64,000 nucleotides of DNA from NCBI RefSeq assembly GCF_022603395.1, contig NZ_JAIBKA010000015.1, forward strand, positions 42,309-106,308, given 5' to 3'. The DNA is from Desulfoferrobacter suflitae (GTDB lineage: Bacteria > Desulfobacterota > Syntrophobacteria > Syntrophobacterales > Syntrophobacteraceae). Shown here one piece after another: positions 43,523 through 52,678 of this stretch. Under the pieces are notes generated by a model. That model was given only the letters and a program-made list of their open reading frames with translations, did no database searches and was not told where the DNA came from. Each line of letters begins with the position of its first letter. The first letter of the stretch is position 1. The position numbers and the translations under genes were made by a program.

Positions 43523-44137
43523 TCAGGCTATGGGTTCATCCCCCATGGCCCTGACTGAACAGCTCCGGCGAAAGCGCCTGCCCAAAAAAAATATCGAGCA
43601 GCCCAGAGAGAGGCCGATAAAATCAAGCAGCAAATCAAAACAGCTGGGCATTCTACCGGGAATGAAAGACTGGTGTATTTCATCCGAAACGGCGAAGGCC
43701 ATTCCCCCTGCCAAAACCCTGCGGATTAAAGGCGCCGCACCCCGAGAAGGTAGCATGGCGTGCCCCATCCAGCAAAAAAATATGGCAAGGAAAGCGTATT
43801 CCACAGGGTGAAAAAAATTGACGTTGATCCCCACATCCGCACCGCTAAAGGATTCGTTGGAGAGCGAATAAATGAACAGGCAATAAATCGCTGCGGGCAC
43901 CCAGTGGTGCAGCATCCTGGGACCGACTCTGCCGCCACTGGAGCGCACGACCACCGCATGCAACGTTCCCATGACCAGCAGAGCAATGGGTAAGATCATC
44001 TGTCTTGGCTCGAGCCCGAATACCGCGGCCGCTCCTGCGGCACCCAGCACCTGCGCCCCGTAGAGCAGGGCTATCCAGGTCCATGGCTCCACCTGAGCCA
44101 ATGCAGCCATCTTTTCTTTGGTCAGCGCAAAGTTCAT
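43523..44137 (-). CDS. VanZ-like membrane protein
   Basis: The 204-residue inner-membrane protein has five hydrophobic segments. The VanZ-family ending is AFAVSDEIHQSFIPGRMPSC then FDLLLDFIGLSLG, and HPVEYAFLAIFFCW lies in the middle. VanZ-like proteins are of unclear function; the founding member gives low-level teicoplanin resistance. It is first in the minus-strand unit with the 1569-residue gene and divergent from the htrA pair. The start is uncertain (an in-frame ATG lies nine codons in). Confidence 0.88.
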   Translation of the reverse strand: MNFALTKEKMAALAQVEPWTWIALLYGAQVLGAAGAAAVFGLEPRQMILPIALLVMGTLHAVVVRSSGGRVGPRMLHHWVPAAIYCLFIYSLSNESFSGADVGINVNFFHPVEYAFLAIFFCWMGHAMLPSRGAAPLIRRVLAGGMAFAVSDEIHQSFIPGRMPSCFDLLLDFIGLSLGCSIFFLGRRFRRSCSVRAMGDEPIA

Positions 44138-44314
44138 GCTGACAGAGCGACTCCTTCTTTCCGATATATCGGCACATATCGTTCACCACCGCATGGGTTT
44201 GTCCACCGGCCTACTTTTTAAACTATACAGGTCGAACACAGAAGCTTTATATTTAAAAATTGTGAATAAAGTTGAATGACGCGAGTTCAGTCGGCCGCCG
44301 GAGGATACCCAGTC

Positions 44315-45121
44315 ATGTTGATGTGCAAACTGAAGGGTTGGTTTGAAACCTTCGCACTTCTGCTTTGGACAACGCACATGTTGATGTGCTGCCACCCAGG
44401 CGCAGCCTTCGCCTTCACCCAGGAAGAAATGAACACCATGGCCGTCTACAAAGCGGTCGCGCCTTCCATCGTGAACATCACCGCAACCACTCTCACCTAT
44501 GACTTTTTCCTGCGGCCCTTTCCTGAGGCGGGCAGCGGCTCGGGGATAATCTTCCGAGAGGACGGCACCATCATCACCAACTACCATGTGGTGGCCGGGG
44601 CGAAACGCATTGAAGTGACCTTGTCGGACGGCAGCCACTGGGATGCCCGGATAATCGGGGCTTCCCCCAATGACGACCTGGCCGCCATCCGTATCGAAGT
44701 TCAGGGACGCACACTTCAGGCCATCCACCTTGGTGACTCGGACCACCTCGAGGTGGGCGAAAAAGTCCTGGCCATAGGCAACCCGTTCGGCCTGGGACAG
44801 ACTCTGACGGTCGGGGTTGTCAGCATGCTGGGGCGCAACATCCGAGACAACGGGCGCATACTCAAGGATCTTATCCAAACCGATGCATCAATTAATCCGG
44901 GAAACTCGGGAGGAGCCATGGTCAACGCCGGAGGCGAACTGGTCGGGATCAATACGGCCATCTTGAGTCCTACCGGGAGCAGCATCGGCATCGGCTTTGC
45001 CATCCCGGTGAACAAGGTCAAGCAGGTTGTACCCGGAATGCTCTCCTTCTGGGGAAGGTGGCTCGGCTGGATTCTTGCCGTGCTGTTAGTTTACTGGCTG
45101 TTTCGTAAGATTTATCGTTGA
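44315..45121 (+). CDS. HtrA-like trypsin-type serine protease, membrane-anchored, no PDZ
   Basis: The 268-residue periplasmic protease has a signal peptide (MLMCKLKGWFETFALLLW onward). The catalytic triad is His in IITNYHVVAG, Asp in PNDDLAAIRI and Ser in INPGNSGGAMV. After the protease domain the PDZ domain is missing and replaced by one transmembrane helix (WLGWILAVLLVYWLF), so it is tethered by its C-terminus. The ATG at 44315 has GGAGG ten bases upstream; the ATG at 44276 lacks one. The next htrA gene begins 14 bases after it. The two proteases share the opening motif with NIT after PSIVN or PGVVN, so they are a tandem duplication. Confidence 0.9.
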   Translation: MLMCKLKGWFETFALLLWTTHMLMCCHPGAAFAFTQEEMNTMAVYKAVAPSIVNITATTLTYDFFLRPFPEAGSGSGIIFREDGTIITNYHVVAGAKRIEVTLSDGSHWDARIIGASPNDDLAAIRIEVQGRTLQAIHLGDSDHLEVGEKVLAIGNPFGLGQTLTVGVVSMLGRNIRDNGRILKDLIQTDASINPGNSGGAMVNAGGELVGINTAILSPTGSSIGIGFAIPVNKVKQVVPGMLSFWGRWLGWILAVLLVYWLFRKIYR

Positions 45122-45135
45122 GAAGAAGGGACGCT

Positions 45136-46296
45136 ATGAGACAAACATCCCAATCCATTTTCTTCGCTACGAACCCTTTCACGCCCGGCGGTTGGAAACC
45201 CTGGCGGCCGTCTTCCTGGCCAAGGATGCCGGCTGCATGGTCAATCTGGCTGTGCGTGGTGTTGCTCTCTGCCACCGCCTCTTTTGCTCTGACGGAGGAT
45301 GAAAGAAACAACATCGAACTGTACAAGAGGCTTTCTCCGGGAGTGGTGAACATCACCAGCACCGTGCTGGAACGGGATTTTTTCTTCAACATTGTGCCTC
45401 GGCAGGGAACCGGTTCGGGTTCCATCATCGACACCAAGGGTTACATCCTGACCAACCATCATGTCATTGAGGACGCGCGGAAACTCGAAGTAACCCTGGC
45501 CAATGGCAAGAAATACACCGCCCGCTTCATCGGCTCCGATCCGAGCACGGACCTGGCCGTTTTGAAGATCGATGCTCCCAGCAGATATCTCAGCGTGATT
45601 CCCATGGGCTCGTCCCAAAACATCCAGGTGGGACAAAAAGTGTTAGCCATCGGGAATCCATTCGGTCTGGGTCAGACCCTTACCACCGGCGTGATCAGCT
45701 CCGTAGGGCGCACGTTGCGATCGACGAATGGAGCCCTGGTGGAAGATATCATTCAAACGGACGCTTCTATCAATCCCGGAAACTCAGGCGGGCCCCTGAT
45801 CGATTCATCCGGGAAGATGATCGGCATCAACACCGCCATTTTCAGCCCCACCGGCGCCAACGTGGGAATCGGCTTCGCCATCCCTGTGGACACAGCGAAA
45901 CGCGTCCTACAGGACTTGATCGAAAAGGGCCACTACGCCTATCCCTGGTTGGGGGCAACCCTCATGACCCTGTTCCCCGACTTTGCCGAGGCACTCAAGC
46001 TGCCGGTTACAAACGGGGCCATGATAGTTGATCTGGTGCCGGCAGGTCCGGCCGCCAAAGCGGGCTTGCGCGGTGGAGACAAACGGGCGCAAATTGGTAA
46101 CAGTATCATCGTGGTCGGCGGCGACGTGATCACTGCACTCAACGGTCAAGCCATTGAAGATGCGGATTCGGTAATCCGGGAGATTCGCAAGATGCGGCCG
46201 GGAGATCGAATACGCCTGCAAATCGCACGCTGGGATGGCAGTCGCGATGAGGTGACGGTGATTCTTGGTGAGCAACCCCGTCGCTCCCGCTGGTAA
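45136..46296 (+). CDS. DegP/HtrA-type serine protease with one PDZ domain
   Basis: The 386-residue protein is a periplasmic quality-control protease with a long signal region (residues 1 to about 50). The triad is His in ILTNHHVIED, Asp in PSTDLAVLKI and Ser in INPGNSGGPLI. A single PDZ domain follows (KLPVTNGAMIVDLVPAGPAA, GDVITALNGQAIED). The ATG at 45136 has AAGGG upstream. It follows the PDZ-less homologue directly and probably shares its transcript. It acts on misfolded envelope proteins. Confidence 0.93.
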   Translation: MRQTSQSIFFATNPFTPGGWKPWRPSSWPRMPAAWSIWLCVVLLSATASFALTEDERNNIELYKRLSPGVVNITSTVLERDFFFNIVPRQGTGSGSIIDTKGYILTNHHVIEDARKLEVTLANGKKYTARFIGSDPSTDLAVLKIDAPSRYLSVIPMGSSQNIQVGQKVLAIGNPFGLGQTLTTGVISSVGRTLRSTNGALVEDIIQTDASINPGNSGGPLIDSSGKMIGINTAIFSPTGANVGIGFAIPVDTAKRVLQDLIEKGHYAYPWLGATLMTLFPDFAEALKLPVTNGAMIVDLVPAGPAAKAGLRGGDKRAQIGNSIIVVGGDVITALNGQAIEDADSVIREIRKMRPGDRIRLQIARWDGSRDEVTVILGEQPRRSRW

Positions 46297-46381
46297 ACAG
46301 ACAAAATCTTAGGGAAGCCCGATACGGCAATTCAGGGTGCCCGCTTTTGCGCACGATTGCACCCAGCTTGAAAGGAAATCA

Positions 46382-48040
46382 ATGAACTCCGCACACCCCA
46401 TTTTGACCAAACGTCATGCCAGACCCTTAACCATCGTGATCATGGATGGCATAGGCTATCGAGCCGAGCGGGAAGGGAACGCCGTCGCCGAAGGTTTTAC
46501 ACCGCATCTGGATTGGCTCCTGGAGAATTGTCCGTACACTCTGCTGAAAGCGCACGGGACGGCGGTGGGGCTGCCCTCGGATGAAGACATGGGAAATTCC
46601 GAAGTGGGTCACAACGCCATCGGAGCTGGACGGTTTTATCCTCAAGGGGCAAAACTTGTGAACCAGGCCATCGAATCGGGGCGCATTTTTGAAAGCAAAG
46701 CCTGGCGGCTGTTGGTCCGGTTTTGCCGCGAAAACCGTGGAACACTGCATTTTATCGGGCTCTTTTCCGACGGCAATGTGCACAGCAACTTGAGCCACCT
46801 CCGGGCCATGCTGCAGCATGCCGCATTTACCGACCAGCTCAGCAGAGCTCGCATCCATATTTTGCTGGACGGCAGAGACGTCCCTGAAACTTCGGCACTG
46901 GAATATGTCGATTCGTTCGAGTCCTTCCTGCAGGATCTCAATGACAAGGCGCTCGTAGACTATCGCATCGCAAGCGGCGGAGGGCGCATGGTCATCACCA
47001 TGGACCGTTATCAGGCGGATTGGAATATGGTCGCCCTGGGCTGGCAGACCCACGTTGCAGGCGAAGGCCGTACGTTTTCCTCAGCCCGAGAAGCGATCGA
47101 GACATATCGCCGGGAGAACCCCGGAATCATTGACCAGAACCTGCCACCCTTTGTTATTGCCGACGCCTCCGGTCCGGTCGGCCCCATCCGAGATGGAGAC
47201 TCCGTTGTCTTTTTTAATTATCGCGGTGATCGAGCGATCGAGATCAGTCTCGCCTTCGACCAGCAGGAGTTCGACAAATTCGAGCGCAATCCCCGCCCCC
47301 GAGTGAAGTACGCGGGCATGATGGAATATGACACGGAGGCTCACATTCCATCCAACTATCTGGTTGAGCCGCCTTATATCGAAAATACCATGGGGCAGCT
47401 GCTGTGTGAACGGGGCATCAGGCAAATGGCCATTAGTGAAACCCAGAAATTTGGTCACGTCACTTACTTCTGGAACGGCAACCGATCAGGCAAGTTTGAC
47501 GAACAGCTGGAAGACTACATTGAAATACCTTCGGATAAGGGAGCTTTCGAAGACCGACCCTGGATGAAGGCGGCAGAAATCACCGACCGGGTCATTGGGG
47601 CCATTCACGGTGATCGGTACGATTTTATCCGACTCAATTTCGCCAACGGCGACATGGTTGGACACACCGGTATCTATCAGGCGGCGAGACTTGCCGTTGA
47701 GACGGTCGATCTATGTATCGGCAGACTGATGCGAGCCATACAAAAGACTGAAGGGGTACTGCTCATTACCGCCGACCATGGCAACGCCGACGAGATGTAC
47801 GAAATCGATAAGAAGTCGGGGAAGACAAAGACCGATGAAACCGGCAGGCCAAGAGCCAAAACTGCTCATACCCTCAGTCCCGTGTGGTTTATCGTGTACG
47901 ACCCCAGTGCTGATCGGGTAATCAAGATGAATACCGAAGTTAAAGACCCGGGGCTCACCAATATCGCAGCAACCTGCTTTCAACTGCTGGGCCTGGAACC
48001 GCCGGATCTGTACGATCCGCCCCTGCTCCTATTCGGGTAG
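46382..48040 (+). CDS. gpmI: 2,3-bisphosphoglycerate-independent phosphoglycerate mutase
   Basis: The 552-residue glycolytic and gluconeogenic enzyme interconverts 3- and 2-phosphoglycerate with two Mn ions. The metal site and phosphoserine motifs are IVIMDGIGYR and GNSEVGHNAIGAGR, with Ser phosphorylated in catalysis. It also has HILLDGRDVPE, the mobile domain, and the late VLLITADHGNADEM. The ATG at 46382 has AAAGGA upstream; a GTG 45 bases earlier is unlikely. It follows the htrA pair by 85 bases. The length is slightly above the usual 510-550. Confidence 0.95.
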   Translation: MNSAHPILTKRHARPLTIVIMDGIGYRAEREGNAVAEGFTPHLDWLLENCPYTLLKAHGTAVGLPSDEDMGNSEVGHNAIGAGRFYPQGAKLVNQAIESGRIFESKAWRLLVRFCRENRGTLHFIGLFSDGNVHSNLSHLRAMLQHAAFTDQLSRARIHILLDGRDVPETSALEYVDSFESFLQDLNDKALVDYRIASGGGRMVITMDRYQADWNMVALGWQTHVAGEGRTFSSAREAIETYRRENPGIIDQNLPPFVIADASGPVGPIRDGDSVVFFNYRGDRAIEISLAFDQQEFDKFERNPRPRVKYAGMMEYDTEAHIPSNYLVEPPYIENTMGQLLCERGIRQMAISETQKFGHVTYFWNGNRSGKFDEQLEDYIEIPSDKGAFEDRPWMKAAEITDRVIGAIHGDRYDFIRLNFANGDMVGHTGIYQAARLAVETVDLCIGRLMRAIQKTEGVLLITADHGNADEMYEIDKKSGKTKTDETGRPRAKTAHTLSPVWFIVYDPSADRVIKMNTEVKDPGLTNIAATCFQLLGLEPPDLYDPPLLLFG

Positions 48041-48216
48041 CTTCTGCCCCGGGACCCTCCAGTACCACAACGAGGCTCTCGGCCCCTCTTCCCGGCGAAC
48101 GGGGGAGAGGAGTTTTCCCTTCCCGGCCAGGCTCCCGGGCCGGAACGTCGCCACTGACACAAGACGAAACGGAAGCTGCCGGGTTGACCTTTGCGCAATC
48201 CCCCGGTTGGGAATGG

Positions 48217-49647
48217 CTACCCGGGAAGGTCGGCATCGCTTTGGGCTGGTGGAGAAAGTCCGCGCCGCAAAGTGATCAGTGCCACCTCTCCCTGGGAAAA
48301 AAAGCGCAAGGGCACCCCGGAAACACCCGCCCCATCGCTGGTGTACCCGGTCATCCCGCGATATTCCCAAATGCCTTTGCTGTAACGCCTTGGCGCGCGG
48401 CTGTGAGTGAAAAGTGGACCGATACGTGGTATCTGGATTTGGCCGGCGTGGCAGTGCCCGCACAGATAGAAGTTGGCACCAAACTTGTGGGCTGCGCGGT
48501 AGGCCTCATTGGTGTGAGCCAGAAGAATGCTGAAATCCCCCGCCGGGACTTGCTGGAAGGCCTGCTCCAGGTCATCGCAGCGATAGTAATGGGGATCATC
48601 CACTCCAATGAGCCAGATCTTCTCACCATTCCTTTCGATGGCCAGAGCATCGTTTATCAAGTAGGTCATCCCCTCTTCCTGAAGAGGCTCGACGATCTCC
48701 ATGCAATCATGGTTGCCCAGGATCCCTATGATTCCGTCTTTGACCCGGATTTCAGGAAGCAAACGACGCATCCGGGCCATGCTCTCAACAAACGGACCAT
48801 GCGTTTCCATTCTCAGGTCTCCCCCGATAACGCATAAATCAGCCGGCAGATCACGCACCAGGGACTGCAATTTTTCGGTCAAACCGCTGAGACCGTCCAG
48901 GTGCAAATCGGAAAGGTACAGGATCTTGTAGCCGTCAAACGCCTTGGGAAGCTGCGGAAAAGCAAAAGCAAGGCGCGACACTCTGATCTGCAGAGCATTC
49001 TGCAGACCTCTTTCGTAGACCCCCAGCAAACGGAAAAAAGATTTTAAGATGAGGTGATAATAGATGGCATCTTCGAAGTTGAGGAAGTGGTGCAACGGAT
49101 GAGATGTGATCTGGCATGCGCGCAATTCGCGCAGGCGGACTCGTGAATTGACGGTGCGCCGATACCCCTCATAGGGCTTCTGCAATAAAATCCCTTTGAA
49201 AAAGCGTGAACCCAGGTAGGCTCCAACCGAAAATACCAGCGTCAGCAGAAGAACATCGCGTAAACTCAGGGAAACATAGGGCCCCACAACGGCCAACGGT
49301 AAAAGCCCCTCGAACACCTGGTCCAGGCCGAATACGGTACTGCCGGATGGAAAACTGCAACGACGCTTGACAAAACTGGACAGCAGGTCACCCGACATGC
49401 TCAAAATTCCCGTCAGGCATGCCAGCCAAAGGGGAAACCCCAGCGCCCAGCCGCCAACAACACCGGCCGCAATTCCCGCAAGAACCCCCCTCCGGGTCTT
49501 GTGCGGTCCCAGGAGAAACTGTCCATCCCGCAGCGTACAACCCCCATCGAGAGGTGCATTCCACTTGTCGCCAAGCAGATGTGCCAGCAGAGGAGGCGCA
49601 AAATTAATCAGCCAGAGAAGCAGCAGAATTTTTGTGTAAAGCAGCAT
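48217..49647 (-). CDS. Fusion of CDP-archaeol-synthase-like (CarS) and metallophosphoesterase domains
   Basis: The 476-residue protein has two parts. Residues 1-170 form a polytopic membrane domain with the CarS-family motifs LGDKWNAPLDGG, LLGPHKTRRG, LSMSGDLLSSFVKRR and FGLDQVFEGLLP. In archaea these transfer CTP to a lipid. Residues 225-450 are a calcineurin-like phosphoesterase with LSDLHLDG, IGGDLRMETHG, GNHDCMEIV, LLAHTNEAY and CGHCHAGQIQ. Bacterial CarS-like proteins usually stand alone, so the fusion suggests synthesis and hydrolysis of one activated lipid or headgroup. The real substrate is unknown. Confidence 0.8.
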   Translation of the reverse strand: MLLYTKILLLLWLINFAPPLLAHLLGDKWNAPLDGGCTLRDGQFLLGPHKTRRGVLAGIAAGVVGGWALGFPLWLACLTGILSMSGDLLSSFVKRRCSFPSGSTVFGLDQVFEGLLPLAVVGPYVSLSLRDVLLLTLVFSVGAYLGSRFFKGILLQKPYEGYRRTVNSRVRLRELRACQITSHPLHHFLNFEDAIYYHLILKSFFRLLGVYERGLQNALQIRVSRLAFAFPQLPKAFDGYKILYLSDLHLDGLSGLTEKLQSLVRDLPADLCVIGGDLRMETHGPFVESMARMRRLLPEIRVKDGIIGILGNHDCMEIVEPLQEEGMTYLINDALAIERNGEKIWLIGVDDPHYYRCDDLEQAFQQVPAGDFSILLAHTNEAYRAAHKFGANFYLCGHCHAGQIQIPRIGPLFTHSRAPRRYSKGIWEYRGMTGYTSDGAGVSGVPLRFFSQGEVALITLRRGLSPPAQSDADLPG

Positions 49648-49693
49648 TGGACCGCCATGCGTGAATCAGGAACGGAGGATTGCGCTGATAAGA

Positions 49694-50134
49694 TCAGTCG
49701 GGCAGTTGAATTTTTCTGGTTTCACACGAAGCCAGGTAACAGGGTTCCGGTTCCCGGTACAGAAATACCGTCCGGCCTACCAGGTGGACATAGTGAGCAC
49801 CCACCTGTTCGGCCAATTGCTCCGCCTGCTGCTTCTTGCCGGCTTCCTGCCTGGACAGACCGGACCATTTGACTTTGATCAATTCATGGCTCAGCAGTTG
49901 TCGGCGTACTTCCCCGATCACCGCTTCGCTGATTCCTTCCTGGCCTATCAGAACCACCGGTTTCAGGTGATGAGCCAGTCCCTTCAAGAATTTGCGTTGT
50001 TTGGCCGTCAACCTGCCGGGAGGATTGGGCGCCCAATTCAGTCGGGCAAGCTCCCTGGCACTGGTTGGCGCTTGCACGCCGGGATCTGCATTGCCTGTTC
50101 CATGTTCTTCGGCGAATCCATTCACCCTGTTCAT
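49694..50134 (-). CDS. yhbY: YhbY-family RNA-binding protein (CRM domain)
   Basis: The 146-residue protein contains a CRM domain that binds pre-50S ribosomal RNA. It has LTAKQRKFLKGLAHHLKPVV, LIGQEGISEAVIGEV and the GxxG-like KVKWSGLSRQEAGKK. An N-terminal extension of about 40 residues and a C-terminal tail make it longer than the usual 97 residues. The start at 50134 has AAGGAAAGG just upstream. It lies between the CarS fusion and the sigma factor gene, both on the same strand. Confidence 0.9.
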   Translation of the reverse strand: MNRVNGFAEEHGTGNADPGVQAPTSARELARLNWAPNPPGRLTAKQRKFLKGLAHHLKPVVLIGQEGISEAVIGEVRRQLLSHELIKVKWSGLSRQEAGKKQQAEQLAEQVGAHYVHLVGRTVFLYREPEPCYLASCETRKIQLPD

Positions 50135-50259
50135 GTCCTTTCCTTATGACCAGTCAGCCCAAGTCGTTCAGCGCAGCGCGTCGTGCATCAGCAGTTTGCC
50201 GTTCACAGCCCAGCGGGGAGTCAAACCTTGCCGCCATGCAACCACACCAACGAGCAAAG

Positions 50260-50304
50260 CCCGGAATTTCATCCAGCGAATGCCGGTAACGAAATCCGGG
50301 CTCT
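50260..50304. repeat. Inverted repeat between yhbY and the sigma factor gene
   Basis: AGCCCGGA-TTTC at 50260 pairs with GAAATCCGGGCT ending at 50304 around a 20-base loop. It lies after the sigma-factor stop codon and could terminate or stabilise that transcript, though no long T-run follows. Confidence 0.4.
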
Positions 50305-50360
50305 CTGACCGGTAACGTTTTGGATAAATCGGTTCCAGCAGCCTGCATTAAGCCTGGCAA

Positions 50361-51680
50361 CTATTCCATGAACGTTTTCAGCGAAGACTGCCGATTCGGA
50401 TTGCGCAACTTGCGCAACGCCTTCTTCTCGATTTGTCGAATGCGTTCTTTCGACACATTAAAGCTCTTGCCGATCTTTTCCAATGTCTCGGCGGGCTGCC
50501 CGTCAAGCCCGAAGCGCAGACGCAAAATCTTCTCTTCGCGCGGCTGCAGGGTCGACAGAAGCGATCGCGTCACTTCCGCCAACTGCTTGTCCGAACATTC
50601 TTCCAGGGGCGATGCCGCCCGCTCGTCTTCAATGAAATCCCCCAGACGCTGCTCGTCCTCTCCAATGGGAGTCTCCAGGGAAATGGGCTGGGCCGCCAGG
50701 GTCAGCACCATTTGCGCCTTATCCAACGGAATATCGGCACGGTCGGCAATTTCCTGCGCTGTGGGCTCCCGCCCCAGTTCCTTCAAGAGTTCGTAGAATA
50801 CCTTGAAAAATAGATTCTTCAGCTCTATGAAGTGCACCGGCAAACGAATGGTTCTCGTCTTGTCGTAGATTCCTCTGATAATGCTTTGCCTGACCCACCA
50901 GGTGGCATAGGTACTGAACCGATTGCCTTTGGTATGGTCGTAGCGCCCCACAGCCTTCAAAAGCCCCAGATTGCCTTCCTGGATCAGGTCGTCGAAACTC
51001 ATGCCCCTCCCGCGGTAACGCTTTGCCACGCTGAGCACCAAGCGCAAGTTCGCGCGCACCATCTCCTGCTTGGCAGCATCAACAGAGGCCATAATGTGGC
51101 GAACCTGAGAGAGCAAATCCGCATATAAAACTCGTTTGGGGTTCTCTTTGGCGGCCCGCTCCAGAGTGCGCAAAATGACTTTCAAGATCTTGTCGCGGAC
51201 ACCGGGGAACGATTTTTCATGGCTCAAAAGCTTTTGAACCTTATCGTCCAACTCCTCGAACAATTTGTTTTCTGCGGCGTGGCTGGCGACCATCTCCACC
51301 AGCAGTTCCTGGCCTTGACGAATCTTCTGTGCGAGTTCGATTTCGCGTTCCTGGGTCAGCAGAGGGTAGCTGGCAACCTCTTTAAGGTAGCAGGTTATGT
51401 GGTCCTCATCAAAATCATCACTGACCTGAAATTTCGCATCTGCGCCTTCTCCGTTCTCCTCATCTTCCCCGTCATTCTGTTCTGAACAGGAAGCAGCCTC
51501 ATCATTCTCGCTCGTCTCTTCTTCTGCCCGGACAACTTCATCAAGCGCGAGGTCTTTCTCAGAATACTCTGAGTTGAGAGTATCTTCGGCTACGAGACCT
51601 TCGTACTCTTCCTGCATTTTCTTACGTTTGATGAAGAAATCGTAAGAAATGCATTTTTCGCTTGAATACATTTGCATCAT
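50361..51680 (-). CDS. Sigma-70 family RNA polymerase sigma factor (RpoS/RpoD-like)
   Basis: The 439-residue group 1/2 sigma factor has an acidic N-terminus without a full region 1.1. Region 1.2 is in DHITCYLKEVASYPLLTQER. Region 2 contains VRANLRLVLSVAKRY, FDDLIQEGNLGLLKAV and FSTYATWWVRQSI. Region 3 begins RTIRLPVHFIE, and region 4 is LQPREEKILRLRFGLDG with the helix-turn-helix NVSKERIRQIEKKALRKLR. The short non-conserved spacer and length suggest a group 2 (RpoS-like) factor rather than the primary RpoD. The start has GGAGG a few bases upstream. Confidence 0.85.
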   Translation of the reverse strand: MMQMYSSEKCISYDFFIKRKKMQEEYEGLVAEDTLNSEYSEKDLALDEVVRAEEETSENDEAASCSEQNDGEDEENGEGADAKFQVSDDFDEDHITCYLKEVASYPLLTQEREIELAQKIRQGQELLVEMVASHAAENKLFEELDDKVQKLLSHEKSFPGVRDKILKVILRTLERAAKENPKRVLYADLLSQVRHIMASVDAAKQEMVRANLRLVLSVAKRYRGRGMSFDDLIQEGNLGLLKAVGRYDHTKGNRFSTYATWWVRQSIIRGIYDKTRTIRLPVHFIELKNLFFKVFYELLKELGREPTAQEIADRADIPLDKAQMVLTLAAQPISLETPIGEDEQRLGDFIEDERAASPLEECSDKQLAEVTRSLLSTLQPREEKILRLRFGLDGQPAETLEKIGKSFNVSKERIRQIEKKALRKLRNPNRQSSLKTFME

Positions 51681-51963
51681 GTCCCTCCAAATGTGGTAAG
51701 GTTAACGTCTCTGTAATCGTCAACCTTCTCCCCGCGAATTCATGGGGAGGTAAGAGCCGCAACGGCTCTTGCTCTATCAAAAAATCTAAGCATACTTAAG
51801 GGCTTAGTCAACGCTGGCGAATCAACGGTTGGGACTGAAGCGCAACATTATCCGGCGTTCGGAAAGCCCGATATATGCTCGGATGTAATCTTACATAATA
51901 ACACCATATTTTTTATTGTCAAGAAGAAATATCCCCGATTGGCCGTTTTTTACAAACTAGCGC
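51681..51963 (-). promoter_or_regulatory. 5' region of the sigma factor gene
   Basis: No gene is seen here. AAGAGCCG (51752-51759) and CGGCTCTT (51763-51770) form a perfect 8-base hairpin with a 3-base loop. On the sigma-factor strand it lies about 70 bases upstream of the start and may affect expression. An AT-rich stretch around 51890-51930 could contain the promoter. Confidence 0.35.
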
Positions 51964-51992
51964 TTGACACATCAGGCTCCCGATGCTAATCT
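51964..51992 (+). promoter_or_regulatory. Promoter of the tRNA-Ser pair
   Basis: TTGACA (51964-51969), a 17-base spacer and TAATCT (51987-51992) form a near-consensus sigma-70 promoter. The first tRNA starts 25 bases after the -10 box. Confidence 0.75.
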
Positions 51993-52016
51993 TGTGCTCC
52001 TTCCAGGGGTTGTTCC

Positions 52017-52109
52017 GGAGGGATGGCCGAGTGGTTTAAGGCGGCGGTCTTGAAAACCGTTGTTCCGTTAGCAGCGGGACCGTGGGTTCGAATCCTACTC
52101 CCTCCGCCA
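52017..52109 (+). tRNA. tRNA-Ser (anticodon UGA), CCA encoded
   Basis: A class II tRNA with acceptor GGAGGGA/TCCCTCC, anticodon loop CTTGAAA (TGA), a long variable arm, T-arm GGTTCGAATCC and encoded CCA at 52107-52109. Confidence 0.95.
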
Positions 52110-52137
52110 ATGTAAAACCTCGCGCGTCACCCGTTGC

Positions 52138-52230
52138 GGAGAGATGGCCGAGTCGGCTGAAGGCGCTCGCCTGCTAAGCGAGTGTGGGGTGAAAGCTCCA
52201 CCGAGGGTTCGAATCCCTCTCTCTCCGCCA
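52138..52230 (+). tRNA. tRNA-Ser (anticodon GCU), CCA encoded
   Basis: A class II tRNA with acceptor GGAGAGA/TCTCTCC, anticodon loop CTGCTAA (GCT), a long variable arm, T-arm GGTTCGAATCC and encoded CCA at 52228-52230. It is 28 bases after the UGA tRNA, in the same transcript. Confidence 0.95.
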
Positions 52231-52243
52231 CCCAAGCCAATTT

Positions 52244-52284
52244 AGCCCCGCATCCGGTGGCCCGGATCACGGGGCTTTTCTTTT
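52244..52284 (+). terminator. Rho-independent terminator after the tRNA-Ser pair
   Basis: AGCCCCG (52244-52250) pairs with CGGGGCT (52270-52276) and is followed by a T-rich run. It sits 13 bases after the second tRNA. Confidence 0.8.
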
Positions 52285-52295
52285 CATGGTACCTA

Positions 52296-52600
52296 ATAAG
52301 GTACCTTCAGGTAGTCGCCGAAACGGTACCCGCCTGGGCCCATCACCAGAGTGTTGGCCGGATGCCCGACGGGACTCATGAACCTGGCGGAGGAAGCCAG
52401 AGCAACCACCATTCCGAGAGACTCGGCCGAAAACCCCAGATCAGCGGCTGTATCCAGTGCAATGGGCGCCATCAGCATGGCCACCGCCGCCGTGGGGATT
52501 ATTTGGGCGGCGATTGCCGTCACCAGATACAGACCGGCGACCGGTTTCCAGGGTAAGGACCCGCCTCGCCCGACAATTGGTTTACGACCATGGTGTCCCT
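52296..52600 (-). pseudogene. Fragment of an SLC13/DASS-type permease
   Basis: The minus strand reads LYLVTAIAAQIIPTAAVAML, MAPIALDTAADLGFSAESLG, FMSPVGHPANTLVMGPGGYR and FGDYLKV. This matches the C-terminal third of SLC13-type anion/sodium symporters (the -PVG-x-x-x-NTLVxGPGGYRFGDF- region). The upstream part is absent or in other frames, so it is a decayed remnant. Confidence 0.75.
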
Positions 52601-52678
52601 CCGGCCTCGGCGGCAAGGGCGTTGGGTGTATCCACCTCGGCGGTCAGCAAAATTACCAGGAGCACCGAACGATAAGTT
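52560..52678 (+). pseudogene. Possible C-terminal fragment of a REP-associated tyrosine transposase
   Basis: The plus strand encodes RLARQLVYDHGVPPASAARA, LGVSTSAVSKI and a stop. This resembles the DnaA-like helix-turn-helix ending of RAYT/IS200-like transposases. Only this ending is present and it overlaps the permease fragment in antisense, so the region is a patchwork. From 52681 to 52894 I see no gene. Confidence 0.4.

Noticed and set aside
50154..50360. 68-codon minus-strand frame between yhbY and the sigma factor gene
   Set aside because: It overlaps a terminator-like inverted repeat and has no ribosome-binding site or family features.
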